A stretch of DNA of 40,512 nucleotides from Flavobacterium sp. (GCF_004211145.1 NZ_SEBS01000044.1:1-40512); one strand, 5' to 3'. Positions 1-8,594 are shown, counted from the first letter of the stretch. Numbers and translations: made by a program. The notes: generated from the sequence alone by a model not told the origin.

Positions 1-968
1 TCTTTATTTTTGAGCGCCTTGAGATAGTTGCTTCCGACGGCGTTTGCATCGACATCGGCCGTGATCACCAAATCGGCCATCGGCAACAATTCACGTGAAA
101 ATGTGCCGTCGTTTCCGCCCATGTCGATTACGGTTTTGCCGCCAATCGACGTAAACCAATCTTTGATGTACGTTTTTTTGACCGCAAGCGCGTCGGCCGA
201 ATAATTGGCAACCGCGTAATAATCGTCCCATTCGGTCTTGTTTTTCGCGTCGAGGTTTTCGATGAAATCGTACATCGCGTCAAGCATTTTGATTTGGGCC
301 GACTTCGATAAGCGTTTTGCCGACGCTTTGCCATCGCCCGAAAATTTCTCGTCGTAACGCGCCAAGACGTGAATATTCGCGAACAAAAACGGATTCCATT
401 TTGTTGTCCACGGCAGCAGTTTCGACAATTTTGAAAGTGGAACCCCGTCGATGTCATGTGCCAAAGTCTTCAGGAAATCATGCCCGAAGTAACGGCTCAG
501 CATGAGCGGCCCGAGAAAATGCATGATGAATTGTTTGTACGCCATCCACGGTTCGCCTTCAATGTAAAAATCGAACGAAAGCGTATCGATGAAGATCGGT
601 TTCGCGTTGTAAAATGTGATGTTGAACGCCGACGCATCCTTTAACGTGAATCCGTTTTCGAGGCACGACTTCTGGATTTTGAGCGTCAACAAAGCCGCGT
701 GTTTGTATTGCGGGAAACTCCATTCGTACGGATAACTGATGAACGGGATTTTGTCGGCTTCGAGCACGATGGCTTCATCGGATTTAGATGAAACCGAATG
801 TGAAACCAGATATTTTTTCGAGAATAAAAGTTCGTAAAAACCGCTCGTTGAAAGCGATTCGAACTGTTTGAAATAGATTGGATTTATTTTGCGCTTGACC
901 GAATTGCCGTCGGTAAAGACATAACCAGACGGATCGCGGAACGACGACGTGTTCCTGGTTTCGCTCAT
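1..968 (-). CDS. NoeA-like SAM-dependent methyltransferase (3' end beyond window)
   Basis: An open frame starts with ATG at 968 and runs off the left edge after 322 codons, so the C-terminus is missing. The central part (about residues 108-155, with DASAFNITF and FIDTLSFD) is the conserved N-terminal region of NoeA-like methyltransferases. Residues 279-289 (VIDMGGNDGT) form a SAM-binding motif I, and TADVDANAV near 303 fits the acidic post-I motif. Such proteins are found in nodulation and exopolysaccharide clusters, where they are thought to methylate a sugar or lipid-linked glycan; the substrate here is unknown. The start codon follows directly on the stop codon of the small membrane protein upstream, so the two are probably one transcript. 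The surrounding flippase and aminotransferase support a surface-glycan role. Family call is fairly sure, substrate is inference. Confidence 0.82.
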   Translation of the reverse strand, partial: MSETRNTSSFRDPSGYVFTDGNSVKRKINPIYFKQFESLSTSGFYELLFSKKYLVSHSVSSKSDEAIVLEADKIPFISYPYEWSFPQYKHAALLTLKIQKSCLENGFTLKDASAFNITFYNAKPIFIDTLSFDFYIEGEPWMAYKQFIMHFLGPLMLSRYFGHDFLKTLAHDIDGVPLSKLSKLLPWTTKWNPFLFANIHVLARYDEKFSGDGKASAKRLSKSAQIKMLDAMYDFIENLDAKNKTEWDDYYAVANYSADALAVKKTYIKDWFTSIGGKTVIDMGGNDGTFSRELLPMADLVITADVDANAVGSNYLKALKNK

Positions 969-1154
969 TTATTCGGGCTTGGTAGTTTGATCGTCCTCGT
1001 CCATGAAATCAGTTTGCTGCTTTGGCTTCATGCCGAAAATCGAACGTATTTTCATCGTCACGGTCTTGTAGAAAAGCAGGACGCCCGCCACGGCCGCAGC
1101 AAAGAACTGCACGATGAGCGCGCCCGTTCCGGGATCGAAATACAATGGAATCAT
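969..1154 (-). CDS. small one-helix membrane protein of polysaccharide cluster
   Basis: A 61-residue protein starting MIPLYFDPGTGALIVQ. It has a DPGTG motif at residues 7-11, one hydrophobic helix at about 12-31, then a basic stretch and an acidic tail. I recognise short proteins with a DPGTGS/A motif next to glycan-modifying methyltransferases in many bacteria, but no function is established that I know of. The TAA stop touches the ATG of the NoeA-like methyltransferase, which argues for co-translation and possibly a physical partnership at the membrane. The region upstream (1155-1756) holds no other gene and carries a repeat array, so this gene may have its own promoter. Confidence 0.7.
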   Translation of the reverse strand: MIPLYFDPGTGALIVQFFAAAVAGVLLFYKTVTMKIRSIFGMKPKQQTDFMDEDDQTTKPE

Positions 1155-1756
1155 GATTCGTGTCGTTTACACAAAAATAGGAATTATTTGCTGGGGACGG
1201 CGTTTTTTGAGTTCTTAAGTTTCGCGGCTTATTCGGACGCAAGTATGATCGCGGAGAATAGTGAATAATGAAGACAAAGGGCGAAATTGAGTTTTACGTG
1301 TTTTTAACAGTTAAGATAGTTGAGAATAGTTAAGGCTGAATGTAAACTTAAATTTTTATACAGTTAAAATAGTTGAGATAGTTAAGGCTACGCGTAAATT
1401 CAAACTTTTTAAACAGTTAAGATAGTTGAGAATAGTTAAGGCTGAGCATAAATTCAAATTCTTATTCAGTTGAGAGAGTGAGATTGTTAAGGCTAAGCAT
1501 AAACTTAAATTTTTATACAGTTAAAATAGTTGAGATAGTTAAGGCTACGCGTAAATTCCAATTTTTAAACAGTTAAGATAGTTGAGAATAGTTAAGGCTG
1601 AGCATAAATTCAAATTTTTATTCAGTTGAGATAGTGAGATTGTTAAGGCTAAGCATAAACTCAAATTTTTATACAGTTAAAATAGTTGAGATAGTTAAGG
1701 CTACGCGTAAACTCAACTACTCTTAACTATCTTAATTGTCCAAAAAAATCTACCTT
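1155..1756. other. gene-free stretch with repeat array
   Basis: No convincing coding frame is present between the small membrane protein and the flippase. Positions 1155-1307 look like plain intergenic DNA. From 1308 to about 1740 the sequence is a tandem repeat array, described separately. Both flanking genes are on the minus strand, so any transcript from the flippase into the downstream gene must cross the array. Confidence 0.7.
1308..1740. repeat. tandem array of eight ~53-bp units with A-B-C higher order
   Basis: Each unit starts with CAGTTRA at 1308, 1361, 1414, 1467, 1518, 1570, 1623 and 1674 (spacing 51-53 bp). Three variants are visible: A has AAAATAGTTGAGATAG and GCTACGCG; B has AAGATAGTTGAGAATAG and usually GCTGAGC; C has GAGATAGTGAGATTG and GCTAAGC. 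The order is B-A-B-C-A-B-C-A, so the right part is made of 156-157 bp A-B-C super-units. The array ends at about 1718-1740 with CTCTTAACTATCTTAATTG, an inverted partial copy of the unit start, so the last unit could fold into a hairpin. Within each unit the core is itself made of short TTGAGATAG-like repeats. Confidence 0.92.
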
Positions 1757-3043
1757 TTAAAATGACCTTCGAAAAATGATTTTACGGAAATAGAAAACCA
1801 GTCCCACAAAATAAAACGCATACGTCACGAAATGCGCGACGGTCAATCCTTTGATTCCCATGACCGACAGGAAAAAAACGCTCGAAACGTAAAGGATCGC
1901 AAGCGATAAGACTTCACTCACGATGAATGCGACCGTAAGACGACTCGCGAAAAAAATACACGCCAGGATCAACGACGCGGCTTTGAGGAAATCGCCTGCG
2001 AGCTGCCACAAGAACAATTCGCGCGTCTCGACGAAATCGGGTGTGAAAAGTAAGTTTATCGCGAAATCCCTGAGTAAATATAAGATGACCAATGCGATGA
2101 AAAATAACGGTAAAATTCCTTTCGAATAACTTTTGACGACGGATTTCATTTCGGATTCGGTTTGGGACAGCACCAACTTCGGAAGGAAATACACCGTGAG
2201 CAACGTCGAGATGAACAACATATAATACGTCGAGATCCGATTGATCGCTTCCCAATGTCCAGCCGCGTCGATGCCCGAAACCGCGATCGCTTTCTGCCTG
2301 ATCGCGAGATATACGACGGGCACGAAAACAGCCGAAAACAATGTCATCAAAGAATACGATCCGAGGTTTTTGAGCGTCGTTTTGTCAAAAGAAGCGAACG
2401 AGATATTTTGGAGCAGATTGATTTCCCTGCCGATGTAAACGAGCGAGACGAAAAACAACGTCGTGGGCGCGAGTACGATCGCGAGCATTGCCCCGAACAG
2501 TTCGTATCGGTAAATCAAAATGACCGAAACCGCGAGCCCGAGCACGTTTCCGATGATGTTCGCCCAAATCACCTGTCGGTATTTTTCCAAACCGTTCAGT
2601 ACCGAAACGATGAAAATCGACGCACAATAAAACGGGAACGCGAGCGCCATGATCCGGAAGACTTTGCCGAAATCCTCGTTTCCTGAGAACACCGACGCGC
2701 TCCAATAGTTTGAAAGCCCGAATAAAAGCAGCGAACTGACGATGGTAACGGCGGCCAGACTTATGAAAATCGTGGAAAGCACTTTTTTGAGAGCCGATTC
2801 GTCCTGCTTGGCTTCGGCTATATATTTGACGATACCGTTTTGGAAACCCAATGTCGCGATTCCTTCGGCCGATGTCAAAAAGTTTCTCAAGTTCCCGACG
2901 AGCGCCATTCCCGCAGGCCCGACGAAGATCGCAACCACTTTCGACGTTACGAATCCGATCGCGATCTTCACGATCACACTCACGCCGTTGAGCGATGTCA
3001 CGCGAAACAAAGGCGACCGCATTATGTTGCCCACGATCCTCAA
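1757..3043 (-). CDS. wzx: Wzx-type oligosaccharide flippase (MOP superfamily)
   Basis: A 428-residue hydrophobic protein with about 12 predicted membrane helices, the usual size for Wzx/O-antigen translocases. The N-terminus (residues 10-60) has the look of the polysaccharide-biosynthesis family: membrane helix, then GFVTSKVVAIFVGPAGMALV, then a conserved amphipathic segment with GIATLGFQNGIVKY at about 56-70. Such proteins move undecaprenyl-linked glycan units across the inner membrane. The listed start is TTG at 3043, overlapping the aminotransferase stop (TTGA); an in-frame ATG at 3022 is the alternative start. The overlap suggests translational coupling with the aminotransferase. Substrate specificity cannot be read from the sequence. 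Confidence 0.85.
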   Translation of the reverse strand: MRIVGNIMRSPLFRVTSLNGVSVIVKIAIGFVTSKVVAIFVGPAGMALVGNLRNFLTSAEGIATLGFQNGIVKYIAEAKQDESALKKVLSTIFISLAAVTIVSSLLLFGLSNYWSASVFSGNEDFGKVFRIMALAFPFYCASIFIVSVLNGLEKYRQVIWANIIGNVLGLAVSVILIYRYELFGAMLAIVLAPTTLFFVSLVYIGREINLLQNISFASFDKTTLKNLGSYSLMTLFSAVFVPVVYLAIRQKAIAVSGIDAAGHWEAINRISTYYMLFISTLLTVYFLPKLVLSQTESEMKSVVKSYSKGILPLFFIALVILYLLRDFAINLLFTPDFVETRELFLWQLAGDFLKAASLILACIFFASRLTVAFIVSEVLSLAILYVSSVFFLSVMGIKGLTVAHFVTYAFYFVGLVFYFRKIIFRRSF

Positions 3044-4140
3044 TTCCAGTCGTTTATTTTGCCGATGACCGTGGAGATTTCATCGTCGGTCATCGCTGGA
3101 CTCAGCGGCAAACTCAGGACTTCTTCGTGGATTTTTTCAGTGATCGGAAAAGACAGGTGCGAGAATTCCGATAACGCTTGCTGTTTGTGCGGCGCCATTG
3201 GATAATGGATCAGCGTTTCGATGTCGTTTTGCTTCAGATATTCGGCAAGCGCACCGCGATGTTCGGTTCGGATGACGAACAAATGGAATACGTGATCTTC
3301 ATTTCGGCTGAATTTCGGGAGCGTAATCCTTGGATTTTTTATCTCCGAAAGATAGCGTTTCGCGATTCGGATTCTCTTTTCGTTTTCACTGTCGAGACTT
3401 GGTAATTTCGTGTTCAAAAACGCGGCCTGAACTTCGTCGAGCCGTGAATTCACTCCTTTTACCTGATGCACGTATTTGGTTTCGGAACCGTAGTTTCGGA
3501 GTTTGGCGATCATCGCTGCGAGCTCGTCGTCGTTCGCCGTCACGGCTCCCGCGTCGCCCAAAGCGCCCAGATTCTTCGACGGATAGAACGAAAACCCGGC
3601 GGCATCGCCCAAACTTCCGGCTTTGCCTCTACGCGATTTCGCACCGTGTGCCTGGGCCGCGTCTTCTATGAGCAAAAGATTGTTTCGGGTCGCGATTTCG
3701 CGGAGTTTGTCCATGTCGGCGAGCTGTCCGTACAGATGAACCGCGAGGATGGCTTTGGTTCTCGGAGTAATTTTGTTTGAAACCAGACTTGGATCGAGGT
3801 TGAATGTCAGGCCATCAGGTTCGACCAAAACCGGCGTCAATCCGGCTTCGATTATGGCGAGAATGCTGGCGATGTATGTGTTTGCGGGCACGATTACTTC
3901 GTCGCCTTTTCGTAATTTTCCGAGTTCGATGTAGGCGCGAAATATCAGCACGAGCGCGTCGAGGCCGTTTCCGGTTCCGATGCAGTGCCTGGTTCCGCAA
4001 AATGCCGCGAACTCCGTTTCGAAACGCTTCGTCTCGTCGCCCAAAATAAGCCAACCTTTTTGGAGCACGTCGTCGAATTTCTTCTTGAAATCGGCTTCGT
4101 ACGGCGCATTGACCTTTTTTAAATCGTAAAATTTGATCAT
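3040..4140 (-). CDS. DegT/DnrJ/EryC1/StrS-family sugar aminotransferase
   Basis: A 366-residue PLP enzyme of full family length. Visible features are an N-terminal FYDLKKVNAPYEADF segment, GTGNGLDAL at 55-63, PANTYIAS at 85-92, the PLP-contacting IEDAAQAHGA at 158-167 (D160) and the Schiff-base lysine K189 in FYPSKNLGALGDAGA. These enzymes aminate a nucleotide-bound keto sugar; the sequence style is close to FdtB/QdtB-like enzymes making 3-amino-3,6-dideoxyhexoses, but that subgroup call is tentative. The gene overlaps the acyltransferase upstream by ATGA and the flippase downstream by four bases, so the three are a tight operon. The acyltransferase neighbour would fit N-acylation of the amino sugar made here. 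Confidence 0.92.
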   Translation of the reverse strand: MIKFYDLKKVNAPYEADFKKKFDDVLQKGWLILGDETKRFETEFAAFCGTRHCIGTGNGLDALVLIFRAYIELGKLRKGDEVIVPANTYIASILAIIEAGLTPVLVEPDGLTFNLDPSLVSNKITPRTKAILAVHLYGQLADMDKLREIATRNNLLLIEDAAQAHGAKSRRGKAGSLGDAAGFSFYPSKNLGALGDAGAVTANDDELAAMIAKLRNYGSETKYVHQVKGVNSRLDEVQAAFLNTKLPSLDSENEKRIRIAKRYLSEIKNPRITLPKFSRNEDHVFHLFVIRTEHRGALAEYLKQNDIETLIHYPMAPHKQQALSEFSHLSFPITEKIHEEVLSLPLSPAMTDDEISTVIGKINDWN

Positions 4141-5114
4141 ATCAAAACGTTTTCGAGCAATTTGTGGTTCGCCGTCGCGACTTCGTAGAAATCCTGTACG
4201 ACGGTTTTCGCGCCGAAACTTTCCTTCCAGAAAACCAGACCTTCGTTGAGTTTCCTGCCCTGGTCTTCGTTCGAAATCCCGAAGTCGAAGAAGGGCGCGT
4301 CCTTAAAAACGTCGGTTATCAAAAAATGGTACAGGTAATCGAGCGATCCGAGTTCGTTTTTGTGATCATTGCCCGAAATATATTGCGGATGTGCGACATT
4401 CTGCGAAACGAAAACCGTCGTGCCGGCTACGATCTTTCCGTTGTCGTAGACGTTGAAATGTCGGATATTTTCGGGAAAACGTTTGTGTAAAAGTTCGATC
4501 TCGGCAATTGAATGAACGGGTTTTACTTCGTGTTTTTTGTCAAGGTTCGGAATCAGGATTTCGTCCCAAAACAATTTGAAATTGCTTTCCTCGCGGATTT
4601 CGAGGTTGTTTTTCGCGCCTCGCCTAATGCTTTCGCGTCGTGTCTTTGAAATGGAAAACGGTTTTGTCAGGTCGATCACTGAAAGTGAGTCGCGCCGGTA
4701 CAATTTCGCGTCGGCAACAAAAAGCGCGTACGGCAATTCGTCCGATGAAAACAAGTGATAGATCGACGGAATCAATTTGACGCGGAATGTCCCGATTCCG
4801 TTTTCGGACAAAAACTTCAGAACCGCCTGCAACGCCCAAATCACTTCTTTCAACTTGATTTTTTCGCCGAGCACGAAACCGCCGTACGTCAATCCGAAAT
4901 GCGAATGTACTTTGTCGTCGATTTTGTGCGCTGGCAACAACGCGAGCAATTCGTTTTCGTCGTAAACCAACAGCGAAAAGTCTTGAAACCTGTCCGAATG
5001 ATAGTCCATAAATCCTCGATCGAACAGGAAAGTGCCGTTTTTCGATTTGGAAACGAATGCGTTCCAAACGTTTGTGTCGGACGGTTCGAATTTTTTTATG
5101 GTGTAGTTGGGCAC
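4137..5114 (-). CDS. FemAB/GNAT-like acyltransferase
   Basis: A 325-residue protein starting with GTG at 5114. It has the two-lobed GNAT pattern of PF13480-type FemAB-like proteins: an N-terminal half with FLFDRGFMDYHSDRF at about 29-43, a central RRESIRRGAKNNLEIREE segment, and a C-terminal half ending with FFDFGISNEDQGRKLN and LVFWKESFGAK, which is a hallmark of this group. The likely role is transfer of an acyl group to an amino sugar or a related cell-envelope substrate. It is the first gene of the minus-strand operon and overlaps the aminotransferase start. Its promoter must lie in the short space next to, or inside, the inverted repeat element at 5146-5294. Confidence 0.8.
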   Translation of the reverse strand: MPNYTIKKFEPSDTNVWNAFVSKSKNGTFLFDRGFMDYHSDRFQDFSLLVYDENELLALLPAHKIDDKVHSHFGLTYGGFVLGEKIKLKEVIWALQAVLKFLSENGIGTFRVKLIPSIYHLFSSDELPYALFVADAKLYRRDSLSVIDLTKPFSISKTRRESIRRGAKNNLEIREESNFKLFWDEILIPNLDKKHEVKPVHSIAEIELLHKRFPENIRHFNVYDNGKIVAGTTVFVSQNVAHPQYISGNDHKNELGSLDYLYHFLITDVFKDAPFFDFGISNEDQGRKLNEGLVFWKESFGAKTVVQDFYEVATANHKLLENVLI

Positions 5115-5145
5115 GCGGTTGGATTTGAGTGGAAAATTAATGCTT

Positions 5146-5294
5146 TTTTGTTGATTCGTTTATTTGTTGATTTATTTATTTGAGTTATTGCCTCCCGCTC
5201 GACCATCGGTTTCACGGAAAATGCGATTTGAAAACCGTGCGAAAATGGAAAGCACCGACTTCAAATAAACAAGTAAACAAATCAACGAATAAAC
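5146..5294. repeat. palindromic repeat element, family P (copy 1)
   Basis: The left arm (about 5148-5183) is built of TTGTTGATT / CGTTTATTTG units and the right arm (about 5260-5294) of CAAATAAAC / AAATCAACG units, so the arms are reverse complements. Just inside the arms are TTTGAGTTATTGCCTCCCG and GGAAAGCACCGACTTCAAA, matching the inner borders of the copies at 7160 and 8398. It fills most of the 219-bp gap between two divergent genes. Confidence 0.85.
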
Positions 5295-5333
5295 TTCTTT
5301 CCCTATCTTTAAGCACAACAAACGCATCCTCTC

Positions 5334-7157
5334 GTGAAGGGATTTCTACTCTTGTCTTTTCTTTTCGCCTTGGTTTTTCCGACTGCTTCGTGCGCTCAGG
5401 AAATCGCGCTGTACGGCCAATACAACGGGCGGTACGACTTCACGTTCGCGGGCAACACGATGAATGTGGCCCCGAACGGCGCGAACGATCCGTGTGTGAT
5501 CCTGACGCAATCGAGCGCGACGCTTTCGCTTTCAGCTTCCGACGAAATAAAATACGCTTTTCTATATTGGGCGGGTTCGGGTCCGGGCGATTTCGACGTG
5601 CAGCTCAACGGTCAAAACATCACTGCGGAACGCGAATTCGGCCTCGTGTTCGCGAATACGGGATTGCCGTTTTTCAGTGCTTTTGCTGATGTGACCGCTC
5701 AGATCCAGGCGACCGGAAACGGAAATTACACACTGTCGGAACTCGACGTCTCGCCTTGGCTGAACGTAACCGATTATTGCATCAACGGGACGAATTTCGC
5801 GGGCTGGACGCTTGTCGTGATATACGAGAACGCTGCGCTTCCGCTGAATCAACTCAACGTCTACGACGGGCTTAAAAACGTGCCGCTACAAATTGACATC
5901 ACGCTTGAAAATTTGAACGTCATCGACAACGAAGGCGCGAAAATCGGTGTCGTGGCTTGGGAAGGCGACGCGAATCTGGCGAACAACGAGAATTTGAGCA
6001 TCAACGACAATCCTTTGAGCGATCCGCCGCTGAATCCCGCGAACAACGCGTTCAACGGCACGAACAGTTTTACGGGTTCGGATACGCTGTACAACATGGA
6101 CCTCGACGTGTACGACATCCAGAATAACATTGCGATCGGCGATTCGACGGCCCATATCCAGTTGACGTCGGGCATTCAGGTCGGCAATCAGGTCCAGGGC
6201 GATTTCGTGATGATCAACGTGATTGTGACCAAACTCAACAGCCAATTGCCCGATGCGACGATCGTGGCCGATAATGTGACGACGGCTTGTAATTCACGTG
6301 CGATTTCGGTCGACTTTACGGTGTCGAACTTAAACAGTACCGACGCGCTTCCGGCCGCGACCGCAATCGCGTTTTTCGCCGATGGAATATTGCTCGGAAC
6401 GACCTTGACCACGACCGTAATCCCTATTGGTGGCAGCGAAAACGGCCAAGTGAATCTCGTGTTGCCCGATGGCGTTCCTGATACGTTCACGCTTACGCTG
6501 TCGGTCGACAACAACGGAACGGGAATCGGTTCGGTGACGGAACTAAATGAAGACAACAACGATTTTGCGACAAGCGTGTCGTTGCCGCTGCTGCCCGATT
6601 TCAATCAGCCTGAAAATCTGGTGTCGTGCAATGAAGGCCTGACTTCGGGAACATTTGATTTTTCGAATTTGGCCGACGCGATCGCCGTGAACCCGACCGA
6701 CGCCGTGACGTTCCATCATTCGCAGCAGGACGCCGAGGACAATCTTGCACCGATCCTAAACACGTCGAATTATCACGCGAACACGACGCCTGAGACGATC
6801 TGGTTCCGCATCGTGAATGACGAGTGTTATAACGTTGGGTCGTTTTTACTGACCGTTCGGAACTGTCCGCCGATCATCTACAACTTCGTGTCGAACAACA
6901 ATGACGGCATAAACGATTATTTTCATATCGTCGGGTTGCGCGATATTTTCCTGGATTTCGAACTGTCGGTCTACAACCGCTGGGGCATTCTGGTCTGGAA
7001 AGGCAACAACAACCTACCCGATTGGGACGGCGTCGCGACGAAAGGCCTGCGCTGGGACGATAAGGAAATGCCTGACGGGACGTATTATTATGTGTTGGAG
7101 TTACATGACCCGGGATATCAGAAGGCGTTTACGGGATTTTTGTATTTGGCGCATTGA
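5334..7157 (+). CDS. secreted protein with gliding-motility/T9SS type B C-terminal domain
   Basis: A 607-residue protein starting with GTG at 5334; no other start lies upstream in frame. Residues 1-21 are a signal peptide ending TASCA before Q22. The body is beta-rich: residues 22-300 hold a conserved domain of unknown role (YAFLYWAGSG at about 75-84), and about 300-425 looks like a CARDB-type adhesion module (SVDNNGTGIGSVTELNEDNN). The last ~95 residues are a type B sorting domain with NNDGINDYF, VYNRWG and DGTYYYVLEL, which directs export through the type IX secretion system to the cell surface or medium. A weak TAnnTTTG-like box (TATCTTTA, 5304-5311) precedes the start. Function beyond surface display is unknown. 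Confidence 0.9.
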   Translation: MKGFLLLSFLFALVFPTASCAQEIALYGQYNGRYDFTFAGNTMNVAPNGANDPCVILTQSSATLSLSASDEIKYAFLYWAGSGPGDFDVQLNGQNITAEREFGLVFANTGLPFFSAFADVTAQIQATGNGNYTLSELDVSPWLNVTDYCINGTNFAGWTLVVIYENAALPLNQLNVYDGLKNVPLQIDITLENLNVIDNEGAKIGVVAWEGDANLANNENLSINDNPLSDPPLNPANNAFNGTNSFTGSDTLYNMDLDVYDIQNNIAIGDSTAHIQLTSGIQVGNQVQGDFVMINVIVTKLNSQLPDATIVADNVTTACNSRAISVDFTVSNLNSTDALPAATAIAFFADGILLGTTLTTTVIPIGGSENGQVNLVLPDGVPDTFTLTLSVDNNGTGIGSVTELNEDNNDFATSVSLPLLPDFNQPENLVSCNEGLTSGTFDFSNLADAIAVNPTDAVTFHHSQQDAEDNLAPILNTSNYHANTTPETIWFRIVNDECYNVGSFLLTVRNCPPIIYNFVSNNNDGINDYFHIVGLRDIFLDFELSVYNRWGILVWKGNNNLPDWDGVATKGLRWDDKEMPDGTYYYVLELHDPGYQKAFTGFLYLAH

Positions 7158-7159
7158 TT

Positions 7160-7303
7160 TTTATTTGTTGATTTGTTGATGCGTTGATTTGTTGATTTGA
7201 GTGCATGTCTTCCGTTTGAGAATTTGTTTTTATTGACGTATTCATCTTAGAAAAAAAGTCACTGGAAAGCATTGATTCAAATAAACGCATAAACAAATCA
7301 ACC
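7160..7303. repeat. palindromic repeat element, family P (copy 2)
   Basis: The left arm (about 7160-7201) consists of TTGATTTG and TTGATGCG octamers; the right arm (about 7276-7303) of CAAATAAACGCATAAAC and AAATCAACCC. The inner borders TTTGAGTGCATGTCTTCCG and GGAAAGCATTGATTCAAA match copies 1 and 3. The element lies downstream of the secreted protein and upstream of the eRF1-like gene, both on the plus strand, so it could act as a terminator of the first. Confidence 0.85.
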
Positions 7304-7386
7304 CAAAACGAAACCCAATCACAATCTTAACCCAAAACCAAATCTTTCCCTCTCCGAACGCCTACCTTTAAAAAAAGCAAAAAATT

Positions 7387-7764
7387 ATGTCAGGAAAGAA
7401 CAAGAAACAGTTTGGGGTTTGGATGGATTCGCATCACGCGACCATAGTTGGAAAAGAAGGATTCGACGGCGATGAGTTTACGATACTCGGCCACGTGAGC
7501 AACGATGGGCCCGATAAGAATTCGAACGAGAATGCCGCGAACAACCAGGAAAAGACATTGACCCAGAAATTTTTTAAGGAAATTGCGGCCACGATGCCCA
7601 ACATCGACGAAATCCACATCACGGGAACGGGACAGGTCCAGGAGCAGTTCATCAAGTTTTTGAGCGATTCGGCCCAGTACAAGAATGTCGTGTCGACCGA
7701 AAGCACTTCGAATAAGATGAGCGACGAGAATTTCTCGGCTTTCATCGCGAAACATTTCAATTGA
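7387..7764 (+). CDS. small eRF1-domain-3-like protein
   Basis: A 125-residue soluble protein. The pattern of a short N-terminal beta strand (KQFGVWMDSHHATIVG), a middle helix, then IHITGTGQVQEQFIKFLSD at about 78-96 and a final STSNKMSDENFSAFIAKHF resembles the eRF1 domain 3 / host-attachment-like family of small bacterial proteins, which are often annotated as translational machinery proteins. This is a fold-level resemblance by eye, and no role can be stated. A weak promoter-like TACCTTTA box lies at 7364-7371. Its stop codon abuts the stop codon of the convergent TRIC-family gene with no spacer, so termination for both must occur inside the other gene. Confidence 0.6.
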   Translation: MSGKNKKQFGVWMDSHHATIVGKEGFDGDEFTILGHVSNDGPDKNSNENAANNQEKTLTQKFFKEIAATMPNIDEIHITGTGQVQEQFIKFLSDSAQYKNVVSTESTSNKMSDENFSAFIAKHFN

Positions 7765-8370
7765 TTATTTCTTCTCCAGTGGTTTGAGATACCATTTATA
7801 TCGGACGGCCATCAGTCGCAACACGATAATGATGGCCGAAACGATCACGTATAACACTTCGGTATTTACATTAAAGTTGTCGCGAATCAAAAAGAAAATG
7901 ATGCCGCCTACGATACACAGCGTCGCGTAGATCTCGCGCCTGAAAATCACGGGGATTTCGGTGCACAATATATCTCGGATCACGCCTCCAAAGCAGGCCG
8001 TCATCGTTCCCAAGGCCACGCAGATCACGGGATGCAAACCCGTCGCGATTCCTTTTTCAATGCCGATTAAAGTAAAAAGTCCAAGCCCGATCGTGTCGAA
8101 CAGGAACAACGAAACGCGCAATTTGTCGAGCTTCTTGCGGAATACGATCGACAGGAAGAACCCGAAAATGATGCAATACACGAAATTCAAATCGCGCATC
8201 CAACCCACGGGCGTATTGCCTATAAGCACGTCGCGCAAGGTTCCGCCGCCGACCGAAGTCACGAACGCAATCACGAAAACCCCGAACGGATCGAGCTTTT
8301 TGTTCATGGCGGTTAACGAACCTGAGACGGCGAAGGCTGTGGTTCCGATGATGTTTAGGAGGTAGAACAT
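7765..8370 (-). CDS. trimeric intracellular cation (TRIC) channel family protein
   Basis: A 201-residue membrane protein with about seven helices arranged as two related halves, as in the UPF0126/TRIC family. The duplicated glycine motif is visible as TSVGGGTLRDVLIG (about 39-52) and TACFGGVIRDIL (about 124-135). Bacterial members form homotrimeric K+/cation channels in the inner membrane; some are named YicG or YadS. The ATG at 8370 opens the family-typical N-terminus directly. The gene is convergent with the eRF1-like gene and preceded by a palindromic element, so it is probably a single-gene unit. Confidence 0.9.
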   Translation of the reverse strand: MFYLLNIIGTTAFAVSGSLTAMNKKLDPFGVFVIAFVTSVGGGTLRDVLIGNTPVGWMRDLNFVYCIIFGFFLSIVFRKKLDKLRVSLFLFDTIGLGLFTLIGIEKGIATGLHPVICVALGTMTACFGGVIRDILCTEIPVIFRREIYATLCIVGGIIFFLIRDNFNVNTEVLYVIVSAIIIVLRLMAVRYKWYLKPLEKK

Positions 8371-8397
8371 GTTGGGAGTGTCTTTGACGGGACTATT

Positions 8398-8592
8398 TTG
8401 TTGATTCGTTTATGCGTTTATTTGTTTATTTGAATGCTTGGCTTCCGTGGTATGTTTGTGCTTTTAATTGGCGATTCAGCACCTTGATTTGAAATAATTG
8501 TCCTTCCGAAACTTCGAAATATCGGCCCGGCAAAAAACCCGCAACGGAAGACACTGACTCAAATAAACAAATAAACGAATCAACGAATCAAC
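8398..8592. repeat. palindromic repeat element, family P (copy 3)
   Basis: The left arm (about 8399-8432) reads TTGTTGATTCGTTTATGCG with TTTATTTG units; the right arm (about 8559-8592) is its near reverse complement (CAAATAAACAAATAAACG, AATCAACG). Inner borders TTTGAATGCTTGGCTTCCG and CGGAAGACACTGACTCAAA are the best-matched pair in the window. The ~110-bp core differs from the other copies. The element fills the gap between two minus-strand genes. Confidence 0.85.
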
Positions 8593-8594
8593 CA

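Noticed and set aside
1308..1740. CRISPR array
   Set aside because: The units are contiguous and related throughout; there are no unique spacers and no cas genes.
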